A DNA stretch of 64,000 nt from Planctomycetota bacterium (GTDB taxonomy: Bacteria > Planctomycetota > B15-G4): assembly GCA_020638905.1 (NCBI GenBank), contig JACKHP010000013.1, forward strand, positions 1-64,000, written 5' to 3'. Positions 45,183-53,454 of this stretch are shown here, piece after piece. Position 1 is the first letter of the stretch. Each line of letters begins with the position of its first letter. The position numbers and the translations under genes were made by a program. The notes beneath the pieces were generated by a model. That model saw only the letters and a list, made by a program, of their open reading frames with translations, was not told the DNA's origin and ran no database searches.

Positions 45183-47017
45183 ACCTCGGCGAGCTCTTCG
45201 ACCGCCCCGGGCTGGCGGCGCTGCTGCTGCTCGCGCCCTTGCTGCTGCTCGCCGAGTCGCGTCTGCTCGCGCGCCGCGCGCGGCGGCTCCTCGACCGGCT
45301 CGGGCCGCGCAAATCGTCCCTCGCGCGCGACCTGCTGCCGTCGCGCGGACGCACGCGCGCGGTCCTCTTCGCGGGCGGCCTCCTGCTGGCCTGCGCGGCG
45401 CTCATGCGTCCGGTGTGGGGCGAGGAGGGAGGCGAGGTGCTGCGCCGCGGCGTCGACGTCGTCCTGTGCCTCGACGTGTCGCGCTCGATGCTCGCGCAGG
45501 ACAGCGTCCCCAGCCGGCTCGAACGTGCCAAGGCCGAGCTGGCCGGGCTCGCGCGGCACGTCGACGGCGACCGGCTGGCGCTCGTCGCCTTCGCCGGGGA
45601 CGCGCGCCTGCTCGTCCCGCTCACCGAGGACGGCGCGTCGTTCGCCGCGCTGCTCGACGAGGCCGACCCGCTGGCCGTGGGACGCGGCGGCACCGACCTC
45701 GGCGCGGCGCTCGAGACGGCACTCGACGCGCTGCAGTCCGCGACGGGTGACGCGCGCGCGATCGTGCTGCTGACCGACGGCGAGGACCTCGCCGGCCACG
45801 GACGCGAGGTGGCCGCCGCCTGCCGCGCGCACGGCGTGACGGTGCACTGCGTCGGCTTCGGCAGCGAGCGCGGCAGCAAGATCGCGCTCGACGACGCCGG
45901 CCCGGGCGACGCGTTCCTGCGCGACCGCGCGGGACGCGACGTGGTCTCGTCCCGCGACGCGTCGGGCCTGCGCGCGCTGGCGTCGGCGGGCGGCGGCGAG
46001 TTCGTCGACGGCGACACGGTCTCCGCGCCGCTCGTGCAGCTCTTCGAGGCGCGCGTCCTGCCGCGGGCCGAACAGGCGCTCGTGAGCGAGGGACGCAAGC
46101 AGCGCGCGCAGCGCTTCCAGTGGCCGCTGCTCGGGGCGCTGCTGCTGTGGCTGGCCGAGCTCGCGCTGCCCGAGCGGCACCGCGTCGTCGGCGCGCGCGC
46201 GGCGACGTCCGCACGCGCGCGGGATGCGCACGCCGTCGGCGCGGGATCCGGCGACCGCAGGGGCACGTCGACGGCCGCGCTCGTCGCGTTGCTGTGCGCG
46301 CTCGCGACGACGTCCTGCGGCCGCGTGACCGACGACGGACGCGCGGCGTTCGACGACGGACGCTTCGAGGACGCGCGCGACGCCTTCGTCGCGGCGGCGC
46401 AGGGCGACGGCGCCGACGCTCCGGCCGTCCTGCACTACGACGCCGCGCTCGCGGCGCTGCGCGCGGGCGATCCGCGCTCCGCCGGCGAGGCGCTCGAGCG
46501 GGCGTCCGCCGCGTCCGACGCGGGCGCGCTCTTCGCGTCGCTCGAGTTCCTGCGCGGCAACGTGGCCATGGCGCGCGCCGAGCAGGCGGCGGCCCAGGCG
46601 TCCGGGCCCGAGGCCGAGCCCTTCGCCTGGGACGTGGCCGTGCGGCGCGCCGAGGCCGCGCGCGACGCGTGGATGTCGGCCGCGGTCACGCGCGACGACT
46701 GGCCCGAGGCGCGTCGCAACGTCGAGCGCGCCGCGCGACGCCTGCTCGAGTTCCGGCGAGCGCGCGAGCAGGCCGCGGGCAACCGCACCCTCGACGAGAC
46801 GAAGCAGACGCGCATCCTCGCCGTCCCGCCCGAGGCCCGGCCGACGGCGACCGAGACGCGCGAGGAGGAGGGCGACGTGCAGGCCCAGACCGACGAGCTC
46901 TCGGCGCAGGACGTGGCCGGCCTGATGCAGACGCTCGCGGAGAAGGAGCGCCAGAAGCGCGCGCTGCGCAGCGAGAGGCGCGAGGCGCTCTCGTCCGGCG
47001 TGGAGCGCGACTGGTGA
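45179..47017 (+). CDS. batB: BatB-like VWA protein fused to BatC-like TPR domain
   Basis: A 612-residue protein. Residues 1-330 follow the BatB plan: two N-terminal TM helices, VWA with LCLDVSRSMLAQD near 100 and IVLLTDGEDLAGHG near 197, and a TM near 318-330. A second hydrophobic segment near 362-378 ends TALVALLCALATTSCG without a break; this looks like the old signal and lipobox of a BatC lipoprotein. It is followed by tetratricopeptide-type helices (about 380-520) and a Glu/Arg-rich end. So two genes seem to have merged. GTG start overlaps the upstream stop and the stop overlaps the next gene. Confidence 0.88.
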   Translation: MNLGELFDRPGLAALLLLAPLLLLAESRLLARRARRLLDRLGPRKSSLARDLLPSRGRTRAVLFAGGLLLACAALMRPVWGEEGGEVLRRGVDVVLCLDVSRSMLAQDSVPSRLERAKAELAGLARHVDGDRLALVAFAGDARLLVPLTEDGASFAALLDEADPLAVGRGGTDLGAALETALDALQSATGDARAIVLLTDGEDLAGHGREVAAACRAHGVTVHCVGFGSERGSKIALDDAGPGDAFLRDRAGRDVVSSRDASGLRALASAGGGEFVDGDTVSAPLVQLFEARVLPRAEQALVSEGRKQRAQRFQWPLLGALLLWLAELALPERHRVVGARAATSARARDAHAVGAGSGDRRGTSTAALVALLCALATTSCGRVTDDGRAAFDDGRFEDARDAFVAAAQGDGADAPAVLHYDAALAALRAGDPRSAGEALERASAASDAGALFASLEFLRGNVAMARAEQAAAQASGPEAEPFAWDVAVRRAEAARDAWMSAAVTRDDWPEARRNVERAARRLLEFRRAREQAAGNRTLDETKQTRILAVPPEARPTATETREEEGDVQAQTDELSAQDVAGLMQTLAEKERQKRALRSERREALSSGVERDW

Positions 47018-48549
47018 ACGCGTCACGCACGATCGCGGTCGTCGGCGTCTTCGCCTGCGCGCTGCTCCTCGCGCCCGGGGCGGCGGCGCAGGACGCCGGG
47101 GAGCCGACGCGCGACGCTGCATCCGACGCCTTCGTCGAGCTGTCCGCCGGACCGCCGCGCGCGTTCGCGCACCAGGTCGTGACGCTGCGCCTGCGCTTCG
47201 GCTTCGAGGCGCGCTTCCTGGCCGACGATCTGGTGCCGCTCTTCCGGCGCGCGCTCGACGTGCCGGTGCAGGTCGTCGCGCCGGCGCTCGAAGACCCGCG
47301 CCTGCTGCCGGCGGGCGGCGGCGACGCCGAGCCGTCCGACGGGGCGTCGTTCGCGCTGGACGACGCGGTCGCGCGCGCCCGGCGCCTGCCCGACGAGCTC
47401 CGCGACGGACGCGCCTTCGCCGTCTTCGAGCTGCTGCGACGCGTGAGCGTCGACGCGCCCGGCGAAATCGACCTCGGCACGGCCGGCCTGCGCTTCGCGT
47501 ACGCCACGCGCTTCCGCGACGACCTCGTGCTGGGACGCGTGCCCGACGAACGCCTCGTGGACGAGGTCGCCTCGGCGCCCGCGACGCTCTCGGTGCTGCC
47601 GTGGCCCGACGCCGGCCGTCCCGCCGGGTTCACCGGCGCGGTGGGACGCTTCGCGCTGGACGCCTCGCTCGCGGCGCGCGAGCTCGACCTGGGCGCGGCC
47701 ACGCAGCTCGTGCTGCGCGTGACGGCGCTCGACGACGCCGACGTCACGCGTTTCGACGCGCCGACGCTGGACGAGCTGTCCGACGCGTTCCACGTGCTGG
47801 GGCGCCTCGATCGCGTCGAGGGACGCTCGCGCGTGTTCAGCTTCGACGTGCAGCCGCTGCGCGCCGACGTCGACGCGCTCCCCGCGCTGGCGTTCCCGTA
47901 CCTCGACCCCGGACCGCCGGCGCGCTGGGCGGTGGCGCGCAGCGAGCCGATCGCGCTGCGCGTGCGCGACGCCGAGGGAGCTGCCGCCCGCGCGCTCGCG
48001 CCGGAGCGCACGCCGGGCGTCGACGACGTGCACGGCTTCCGCGATCCGCGCAGCGCGCCCGCGGTGCCACGGCGTCCGTCGTTGGGTTCGGCGGTGGCCT
48101 GGCTGGGACTGCCGTGGCTGCTGGCCGGCGCTCTCGCCCTGCTCGGACGCAGGCGCGAGCGCGACCTGTCCGACCCGCTCGGCGTGCGCGCGCGGCACGC
48201 GGTGCGCGGCTTCGAGCGCCACCTCGAGGTCGCTCCGGACGCGCCGCACGAGGCTCTGGCCGAGTACCTCGCGGCCCGGCTGCGGCTGCCCGCCGCGGCG
48301 GTGGTGACGCCCGAGCTCGAGGCGCTGCTCGCACGCCGGGACGTCCCGCGCGAGCTGGCGGCGCGGGCGGCGACGACGCTGCACGCGCTCGTGGCCGCGC
48401 GCTACGCGGGCGGCGCGGCGCGCGGGGCCGACCCGGGGACGTCCGCCTCGGGCGCGCGGGCAGGGGCGCACGACGGCACGCGGCGGGAGCTGCACCGGCT
48501 CGTCGCCGCGCTCGAGGCGCATTTCAGCGCACACGGAGATCCGTCGTGA
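47014..48549 (+). CDS. batD: BatD-like exported/membrane protein
   Basis: A 511-residue protein with signal peptide (IAVVGVFACALLLAPGAAAQ), two or three beta-sandwich segments (about 35-330) containing FVELSAGPPRAFAHQVVTL and later LDASLAARELDLGAATQL, one TM helix (about 360-380) and a cytoplasmic helical tail. BatD proteins have this layout and are thought to work with BatA and BatB in the periplasm. The assignment rests on architecture and neighbours rather than a sharp motif. GTG start overlaps the upstream stop; the tail after residue 440 is low complexity (GADPGTSASGARAGAH). Confidence 0.8.
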   Translation: MNASRTIAVVGVFACALLLAPGAAAQDAGEPTRDAASDAFVELSAGPPRAFAHQVVTLRLRFGFEARFLADDLVPLFRRALDVPVQVVAPALEDPRLLPAGGGDAEPSDGASFALDDAVARARRLPDELRDGRAFAVFELLRRVSVDAPGEIDLGTAGLRFAYATRFRDDLVLGRVPDERLVDEVASAPATLSVLPWPDAGRPAGFTGAVGRFALDASLAARELDLGAATQLVLRVTALDDADVTRFDAPTLDELSDAFHVLGRLDRVEGRSRVFSFDVQPLRADVDALPALAFPYLDPGPPARWAVARSEPIALRVRDAEGAAARALAPERTPGVDDVHGFRDPRSAPAVPRRPSLGSAVAWLGLPWLLAGALALLGRRRERDLSDPLGVRARHAVRGFERHLEVAPDAPHEALAEYLAARLRLPAAAVVTPELEALLARRDVPRELAARAATTLHALVAARYAGGAARGADPGTSASGARAGAHDGTRRELHRLVAALEAHFSAHGDPS

Positions 48550-49322
48550 GCCGACTGCGCACCCTCGTCGTCTGCCTCGGCGCCGTGTGGCTGCTGGCGT
48601 GCGGCGCGTCCGACGCCTGGGCATCCGACGCGAGCTCCTCCGACCCGGCGTCCGCCGCGCTCGTCGAGCGCGCGGCGCGCGCGTACGACGCGGGACGCTG
48701 GGACGAGGCGTCCGACGCGCTGGCCCTACTGCTCGGCCACGACGACGTCTCGCGCGGACTCGTGCTGGCCGACCTGGGGGCGTGCGCCTTCCGCCGCGGA
48801 CGCGACGCGACGGCGGTGCTCTGCTTCCGGCGTGCGCTGCGCCACCTGCCGCGCGACGCCGGACTGCGCGCGGACCTCGCCGTCGCACGTCGGAAGCTCG
48901 GCCTCGAACCGCCGCGCGAGGAGACCTTCGCCGACTCGCTCGGCCGCCTGCTCGCGCTGCTCACGCCGCGCGAGCACCTGCTCCTCGCCGCCGGGCTCGA
49001 GTTGGCGGGACTGCTGCTGTTCGTGCTCGCGCGCACGCGTCCCGTCCTGCGCCGGATCGGCGCGGCGCTCGTGCTGCTCGCGCTGCTGGGCGTCGGACGC
49101 CTGCTCGTCGAACGCCTCGATCCGCCGCCGGTCGAGGGCGTCCTGCTCACCGACATCGGCGTGCTGCACGCCGAACCCGACGCCGAGGCGCCGGAGAGCG
49201 GCACGTTGCGCGCCGGGGACGAGGTGGTGGTCACCGCGCGCCGCGACGGCTGGCTCTCCGTGGTGCATCCGCGCGGCGAGGGCTGGATCGCCGCGCACCT
49301 CGTGGGTCTCGTCGAGGACTGA
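48546..49322 (+). CDS. batE: BatE-like TPR protein with SH3-like C-terminus
   Basis: A 258-residue protein closing the operon. N-terminal signal-like helix with a possible lipobox LLACG near residue 19, then two TPR-type helix pairs (ARAYDAGRWDEASDALALLL, ACAFRRGRDATAVLCFRRAL), two TM helices at about 133-150 and 158-175, and a C-terminal bacterial SH3-like domain (GVLHAEPDAEAPESGTL, GDEVVVTARRDGWLSVV). This is the BatE plan. GTG start overlaps the upstream stop, the fifth GTGA junction in a row. Convergent with the next gene, 15 bases away. Confidence 0.85.
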   Translation: MSRLRTLVVCLGAVWLLACGASDAWASDASSSDPASAALVERAARAYDAGRWDEASDALALLLGHDDVSRGLVLADLGACAFRRGRDATAVLCFRRALRHLPRDAGLRADLAVARRKLGLEPPREETFADSLGRLLALLTPREHLLLAAGLELAGLLLFVLARTRPVLRRIGAALVLLALLGVGRLLVERLDPPPVEGVLLTDIGVLHAEPDAEAPESGTLRAGDEVVVTARRDGWLSVVHPRGEGWIAAHLVGLVED

Positions 49323-49337
49323 GGCGCGCGGCGACGC

Positions 49338-49712
49338 CTACGGCCGACGGCTGTCGGCGGTGCGGACCGCCGGCGATCCGCCGCGCAGTGCGGCGAAGCG
49401 CCGCGCACGCCGCCGCATGGCGTCCGAGAAGACGGCGAAGAGCACGAACTGCACAGCGTGCGAGATCTGGGGGAGTGTCGCGAGCACGCCCCCCATGCTC
49501 TCGGACGCCGCCCGGCCGAGCGCCGCGGGGACGATCAGACCGAGGTTCAACAGGCTGACCACGAGCAGGCCGAACGCGTATCGCCGGTAGCGTCGCTCGA
49601 GCTTCTCGACGATCGCGTCGGCGTCGCCCGCCGCGAGCGCCTTCCGCTCGGCGTAGAGCAGCTCGCCCCGCGCCTCCTCGCGCACGCGCTCGGCGAACGC
49701 GTCGTCGCGCAC
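49338..49712 (-). CDS. Small membrane protein with two TM helices
   Basis: About 124 residues. An N-terminal charged helix (RVREEARGELLYAERKAL, IVEKLERRYRRYA) leads into two hydrophobic helices (about 55-72 and 85-105), ending in an Arg-rich tail. No family recognised. The GTG at 49712 is chosen because GGGAGG lies about 12 bases upstream; a longer frame continues into the FG-GAP gene and has no good start. It lies 35 bases after the FG-GAP stop and is likely cotranscribed with it. Confidence 0.6.
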   Translation of the reverse strand: MRDDAFAERVREEARGELLYAERKALAAGDADAIVEKLERRYRRYAFGLLVVSLLNLGLIVPAALGRAASESMGGVLATLPQISHAVQFVLFAVFSDAMRRRARRFAALRGGSPAVRTADSRRP

Positions 49713-49747
49713 GCCCCGCGGACCCTCCCGCGTCGTCGTCCCGTCGC

Positions 49748-52474
49748 TCAGCGCAGGTCTCCCGAGGTGGCCGAGAGCGCGTTGCTGGCGGCCCAGCCGC
49801 CGACGGCCTTTGAATCCTGCATCCAGGCCTGGAAGTAGAGCGTCGCCCCCTGCGGCACGCCGGGCCAGGTCAGGTCGAACACGTGCGCGCCGACCGAGTC
49901 GGTGAACAGGCCGTCGAGGACCACGTTCGGCGTCGGCACGAGGTAGCCTCCGAAGTACGGCGTGTGCCCCGCACCGTGGCCCATGAGCAGCATGAGCGGC
50001 GCGAGGAACGGACCCTTCGCGAGGTCGAGCCTGATCGGACGACCGGGCTCGAGGTCGCCCTCGCCCACCAGCTTGGGGATGCCGCGCTGGCCCGCGAGGC
50101 CGGCGCCCATGTTCTGCCAGGGGAAGCGCTTCAGGTCGAACGTGTGGACGTGCACCTCCTTGCCCGTGTCGCCTTCGGCGGTGAAGACCAGCTCGAGCCG
50201 GCCGTCGCCGTCGACGTCGCCGATGCCCGAGACGCCGCGCCCGAACTCGTCGTGGTCGCTGTCGGCCTCGATCGTCGCGAGCACCGCGGCGTCCTTGCCG
50301 GAGAACAGCCGGACGAAGCCGGTGTCGACGCCCTTGCCGCTGCTGTCGGTGGCGCCGGCGGCGAAGTCGGGGACGCCGTCGCCGTCGACGTCGCCGAGCG
50401 CGCCCGTGTGCGCGCCCAGGCGGTCCTTGGCGCCGAGGCCGAAGAGCGTGTAGATCGCGTCGCCCGACTTGCCCGAGAAGACGCGCGCGACGCCCGCCGA
50501 CGAGCCCTGCGGATCGGCCAGCGGCGCGCCGGCGATGAAGTCGCCGATGCCGTCGCCGTCGATGTCGCCGAGCGCGGTGAGCGAACGTCCGAAGCGGTCG
50601 CCGTGGCTCACGCCATGGAGCGTGTAGGCCGTGTCGCCGGTGCGCCCGAGGAACACGCGCACGTAGCCCGTCGCGTCGTCGCCGGGATTCGGCGCACCGG
50701 CCGCGAAGTCGTCCCAGCCGTCGAGGTCGATGTCGCCGATGCCCGCCACCGAACCGCCGAGCTGGTCGTTCACCGCGTCGCCCGCGGGAGCGTAGAGCGA
50801 CTCGCCGTTGCGTCCCGAGTAGACGTGGGCGCGACCCTCCTGGCTGGACGGCGCGTCCTCGCGCGGCGCGCCGACGAGCACGTCGAGGATGCCGTCGGCG
50901 TTCACGTCGCCGGCGGCCGAGACCTTCGCGCCCATGCCGGAGCCGGGCAGGCCGACCCACTCGTAGATCGTCTGGCCGCTGCGACCCGACACGAGCCGCG
51001 CCAGGCCACGCTCGCCGTCGTACAGGCGCGCGCCGACGAGCGCGTCGTCACGTCCGTCGCCGTCGACGTCGCCGACCACGGCGCACGAGAACCCGAAGTA
51101 CGAGGACGACGGCCCGTCGAGCGTGTGCAGGATCTCGCCGTCGTACCCGCGCACGAGCCAGGCGCGGTTCATGAAGCGGTCGCCGACCACGAAGTCGGAC
51201 AGGCCGTCGCCGTCGAAGTCGCCCGGGCCGTCGGCCGACGTGCCGCCCTGCGCGAGCTGGTAGAGCGGCGACGGGACGCGTCCCGAGATGATCCACACGG
51301 GGCGCGAGACGCAGATGTCGGCGTGCCCGTCGCGGTCGATGTCGCCCAGGCCCACGGCCGAACGCGCCACGTCCTCGACGAAGAAGATCGTCCGGCCGCC
51401 GTCGCCGGCCAGCACCCAGGTGCCCTTCGCGCCGCTCACGAGCACGTCGGCCCGTCCGTCGCGGTCGACGTCGCCGGGGACGCCGACGACCGAGCCATAG
51501 AGCCCCCCGTCGGTCTCGCCGTCGACGTGGAACAGCTCGCCTCCGTCGGCGCCCGAGAAGACCGAGACGCGTCCGCGCTCGACGTGGTGCATGCCGTACT
51601 CGGGCGCACCCACCGCGACGTCGGGCACCTCGTCTCCGTCGACGTCGCCCAGGCCCGCGGAGCCCGCGCCGAAGCGTCCGCCCTGGGCGGTGCCCTCGAG
51701 GAGCGCGAGCACCTTCAGGTCGCGTCCCGAGAAGATCGCCACGAGGCCGGTGTTGGCGTTCGCGCCCGGCGCGCCGGCCACGAGCTCGCGCAGGCCGTCG
51801 CCGTCGAGGTCGCCGAGGTCGCTCAGCGACCAGCCGAGCTGCGCCAGCGGGACGGGCGAGTCGTAGTGGAACAGCTCGAGACCGGTGGCGCCGGACACGA
51901 CCGTGAGACGTCCCCCGTTCGGCACGAGCGCCGCCTTGTTCGGCGACGACACGCAGAAGTCGGGGAAGCCGTCGTGGTCGACGTCGTCCATCGGCGCGAG
52001 CGCGAAGCCGAGCCGCTCGCCGACGTCGGTGCCGGCGAGGTTGTAGAGCACGACGCCGGTCGCGCCGGAGAAGACCGTCAGGCGTCCCGCGGTGCCCGTG
52101 GCGGCGTCGGTGCCGGGTGCGCCCACGCACGCGTCGGGGACGCCGTCGCCGTTCACGTCGCCGATGTCGAGCACCGCGTGCCCGAAGTCGGATCCGGTGT
52201 ACGGGGGCACGAGCTTGCGGATCGAGCTGCCGTCCTTGCCCGAGCGGACGTCGACGAAGCCCTTGACCGAGCCGACCGTCGGCGTGGCCGCGACGAGCAC
52301 GTCGATGAAACCGTCGAGGTCGACGTCGGCGATGGGCGCCACGCCGTCTCCGTAGAGCACGTTGGGCGTGGTGTCGTCGAACTCGAGCAGCACGGGCTGC
52401 GCGTGGACGCCGCGAGACGCGACGAGCACGACGAGGCAGGTGACGACGGTACGGAGGATGACCTTCGGCTTCAT
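49748..52474 (-). CDS. Secreted FG-GAP/VCBS repeat protein
   Basis: A 908-residue exported protein. Signal peptide VILRTVVTCLVVLVASRGVHA precedes about a dozen integrin-type FG-GAP repeats with the calcium-binding pattern DVDGDGVPDF and VFSGATG between about 40 and 770. The C-terminus switches to a sandwich ending with VPQGATLYFQAWMQDSKAV and ASNALSATSG, an ending common in planctomycete secreted proteins. The fold is an extracellular adhesion or scaffold propeller; no enzyme motif. It is divergent from an ECF sigma gene across 226 bases and may be a target of that sigma factor (inference). Confidence 0.9.
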   Translation of the reverse strand: MKPKVILRTVVTCLVVLVASRGVHAQPVLLEFDDTTPNVLYGDGVAPIADVDLDGFIDVLVAATPTVGSVKGFVDVRSGKDGSSIRKLVPPYTGSDFGHAVLDIGDVNGDGVPDACVGAPGTDAATGTAGRLTVFSGATGVVLYNLAGTDVGERLGFALAPMDDVDHDGFPDFCVSSPNKAALVPNGGRLTVVSGATGLELFHYDSPVPLAQLGWSLSDLGDLDGDGLRELVAGAPGANANTGLVAIFSGRDLKVLALLEGTAQGGRFGAGSAGLGDVDGDEVPDVAVGAPEYGMHHVERGRVSVFSGADGGELFHVDGETDGGLYGSVVGVPGDVDRDGRADVLVSGAKGTWVLAGDGGRTIFFVEDVARSAVGLGDIDRDGHADICVSRPVWIISGRVPSPLYQLAQGGTSADGPGDFDGDGLSDFVVGDRFMNRAWLVRGYDGEILHTLDGPSSSYFGFSCAVVGDVDGDGRDDALVGARLYDGERGLARLVSGRSGQTIYEWVGLPGSGMGAKVSAAGDVNADGILDVLVGAPREDAPSSQEGRAHVYSGRNGESLYAPAGDAVNDQLGGSVAGIGDIDLDGWDDFAAGAPNPGDDATGYVRVFLGRTGDTAYTLHGVSHGDRFGRSLTALGDIDGDGIGDFIAGAPLADPQGSSAGVARVFSGKSGDAIYTLFGLGAKDRLGAHTGALGDVDGDGVPDFAAGATDSSGKGVDTGFVRLFSGKDAAVLATIEADSDHDEFGRGVSGIGDVDGDGRLELVFTAEGDTGKEVHVHTFDLKRFPWQNMGAGLAGQRGIPKLVGEGDLEPGRPIRLDLAKGPFLAPLMLLMGHGAGHTPYFGGYLVPTPNVVLDGLFTDSVGAHVFDLTWPGVPQGATLYFQAWMQDSKAVGGWAASNALSATSGDLR

Positions 52475-52543
52475 GGCGCTCGACTCCCGATGCGGCGGCT
52501 TCCCCGGGGACGCGGGCCCTGCCCGGCACGGCGTCCGGACCGC

Positions 52544-52549
52544 AGGATA
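52544..52549 (-). promoter_or_regulatory. Candidate -10 element for the FG-GAP gene
   Basis: Minus strand TATCCT in the context ACGGTATCCT, 70 bases before the ATG; the same octamer is found upstream of the genes at 18703 and 41220. Confidence 0.32.
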
Positions 52550-52639
52550 CCGTGGCGCCGACGATCCGGGGGGCGAACCTGCAGAGCGCCATCCGTGCGC
52601 CGGCACCGCAGCCCGAATCCTGAGGGCGGCGCCGACGGC

Positions 52640-52668
52640 TTGACGCCTTGGGACGGCGGGCCGATCCT
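52640..52668 (+). promoter_or_regulatory. Possible promoter of the ECF sigma gene
   Basis: TTGACG (52640-52645), 17 bases, GATCCT (52663-52668). The -35 box matches at 5 of 6 positions, the -10 only at 3 of 6. Leader would be about 26 bases, room for the GGGAGAG ribosome site at 52691-52697. Confidence 0.33.
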
Positions 52669-52700
52669 GGCCCGTCGCGCCTGACCCACCGGGAGAGCCC

Positions 52701-53366
52701 ATGGACGAGACCGACCGCGCCCCCACCGGCGGCACGCTGGACGCCGAGCTCACGCGCTCGATCGAGCTCGTCGAACGCGCCCAGTCCGGCGACCTCGAGG
52801 CCTACAACCGGCTCTTCGAACGCTACTACGAGCGCGTCCTGCGCATCGTCAAGATCAGGCTCGGGCCGCGGGCGCGCAGCTACGTCGAGGCCGAGGACAT
52901 CGTGCAGGAGACGTTCATCGCCGCGGTGCGCACGTTCGAGCGTTTCGAGATGCGCAGCGAGTCGAGCCTGATCAACTGGATGGCCAAGCTCGCCGAGCAC
53001 AAGATCAAGGAATCGGTCGACTACTTCCACGCGCAGAAGCGCGACCGCCGCCGCGAGCGCGCGTTCGTCTACGTGCGCAACGCGATGGACAGCGGCTCGC
53101 TGCACTTCGACCCGCCGGCCGACATCGACATCCCGCTCGACGCCGTCGAGAAGAGCGAGCTCAAGCTCATCATCGAGGAGTGCCTCTCCGAGCTCTCCGA
53201 GACGCACCGCGAGGTGATCCTGCTGCGGCTCTACGCCAAGGGCAGCTGGGACTGGATCGCCGAGCAGATCGGACGCCCCACCGAGGGCGCCGCGCGCGAG
53301 CTGTTCCGGCGCGCGAAGATCGCGCTCGTGAACCGCGTCTCGCAGAAGATGGAGATGGGCGACTGA
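52701..53366 (+). CDS. ECF-type RNA polymerase sigma factor
   Basis: A 221-residue sigma-70 family regulator. Region 2 runs from about 25 to 105 (LFERYYERVLRIVKIRLG, VEAEDIVQETFIAAVRTF) and region 4 from about 155 to 210 (ELSETHREVILLRLYAKG, WIAEQIGRPTEGAARELF). There is no anti-sigma factor gene; instead a kinase gene follows 88 bases later, the arrangement expected of planctomycete sigma-kinase pairs. GGGAGAG lies six bases from the ATG. Divergent from the FG-GAP gene. Confidence 0.93.
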   Translation: MDETDRAPTGGTLDAELTRSIELVERAQSGDLEAYNRLFERYYERVLRIVKIRLGPRARSYVEAEDIVQETFIAAVRTFERFEMRSESSLINWMAKLAEHKIKESVDYFHAQKRDRRRERAFVYVRNAMDSGSLHFDPPADIDIPLDAVEKSELKLIIEECLSELSETHREVILLRLYAKGSWDWIAEQIGRPTEGAARELFRRAKIALVNRVSQKMEMGD

Positions 53367-53402
53367 CGGGCGGAGGGACGGGCACGCGCCGCGCCGCACC
53401 GG

Positions 53403-53408
53403 TACGAT
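53403..53408 (+). promoter_or_regulatory. Candidate -10 element for the WD40 kinase gene
   Basis: TACGAT in the context CGGTACGAT, 46 bases upstream of the ATG, within the 88-base gap after the sigma gene. It would permit separate transcription of the kinase. Confidence 0.28.
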
Positions 53409-53454
53409 GCGCGCTCCGGCGTCCCCTCGGCGCCCGCCACCGGACCGAACCTCC

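Noticed and set aside
49713..50960. Upstream extension of the small membrane protein into the FG-GAP gene
   Set aside because: It would overlap FG-GAP repeats in another frame and is Arg/Gly-rich; a ribosome site favours 49712.
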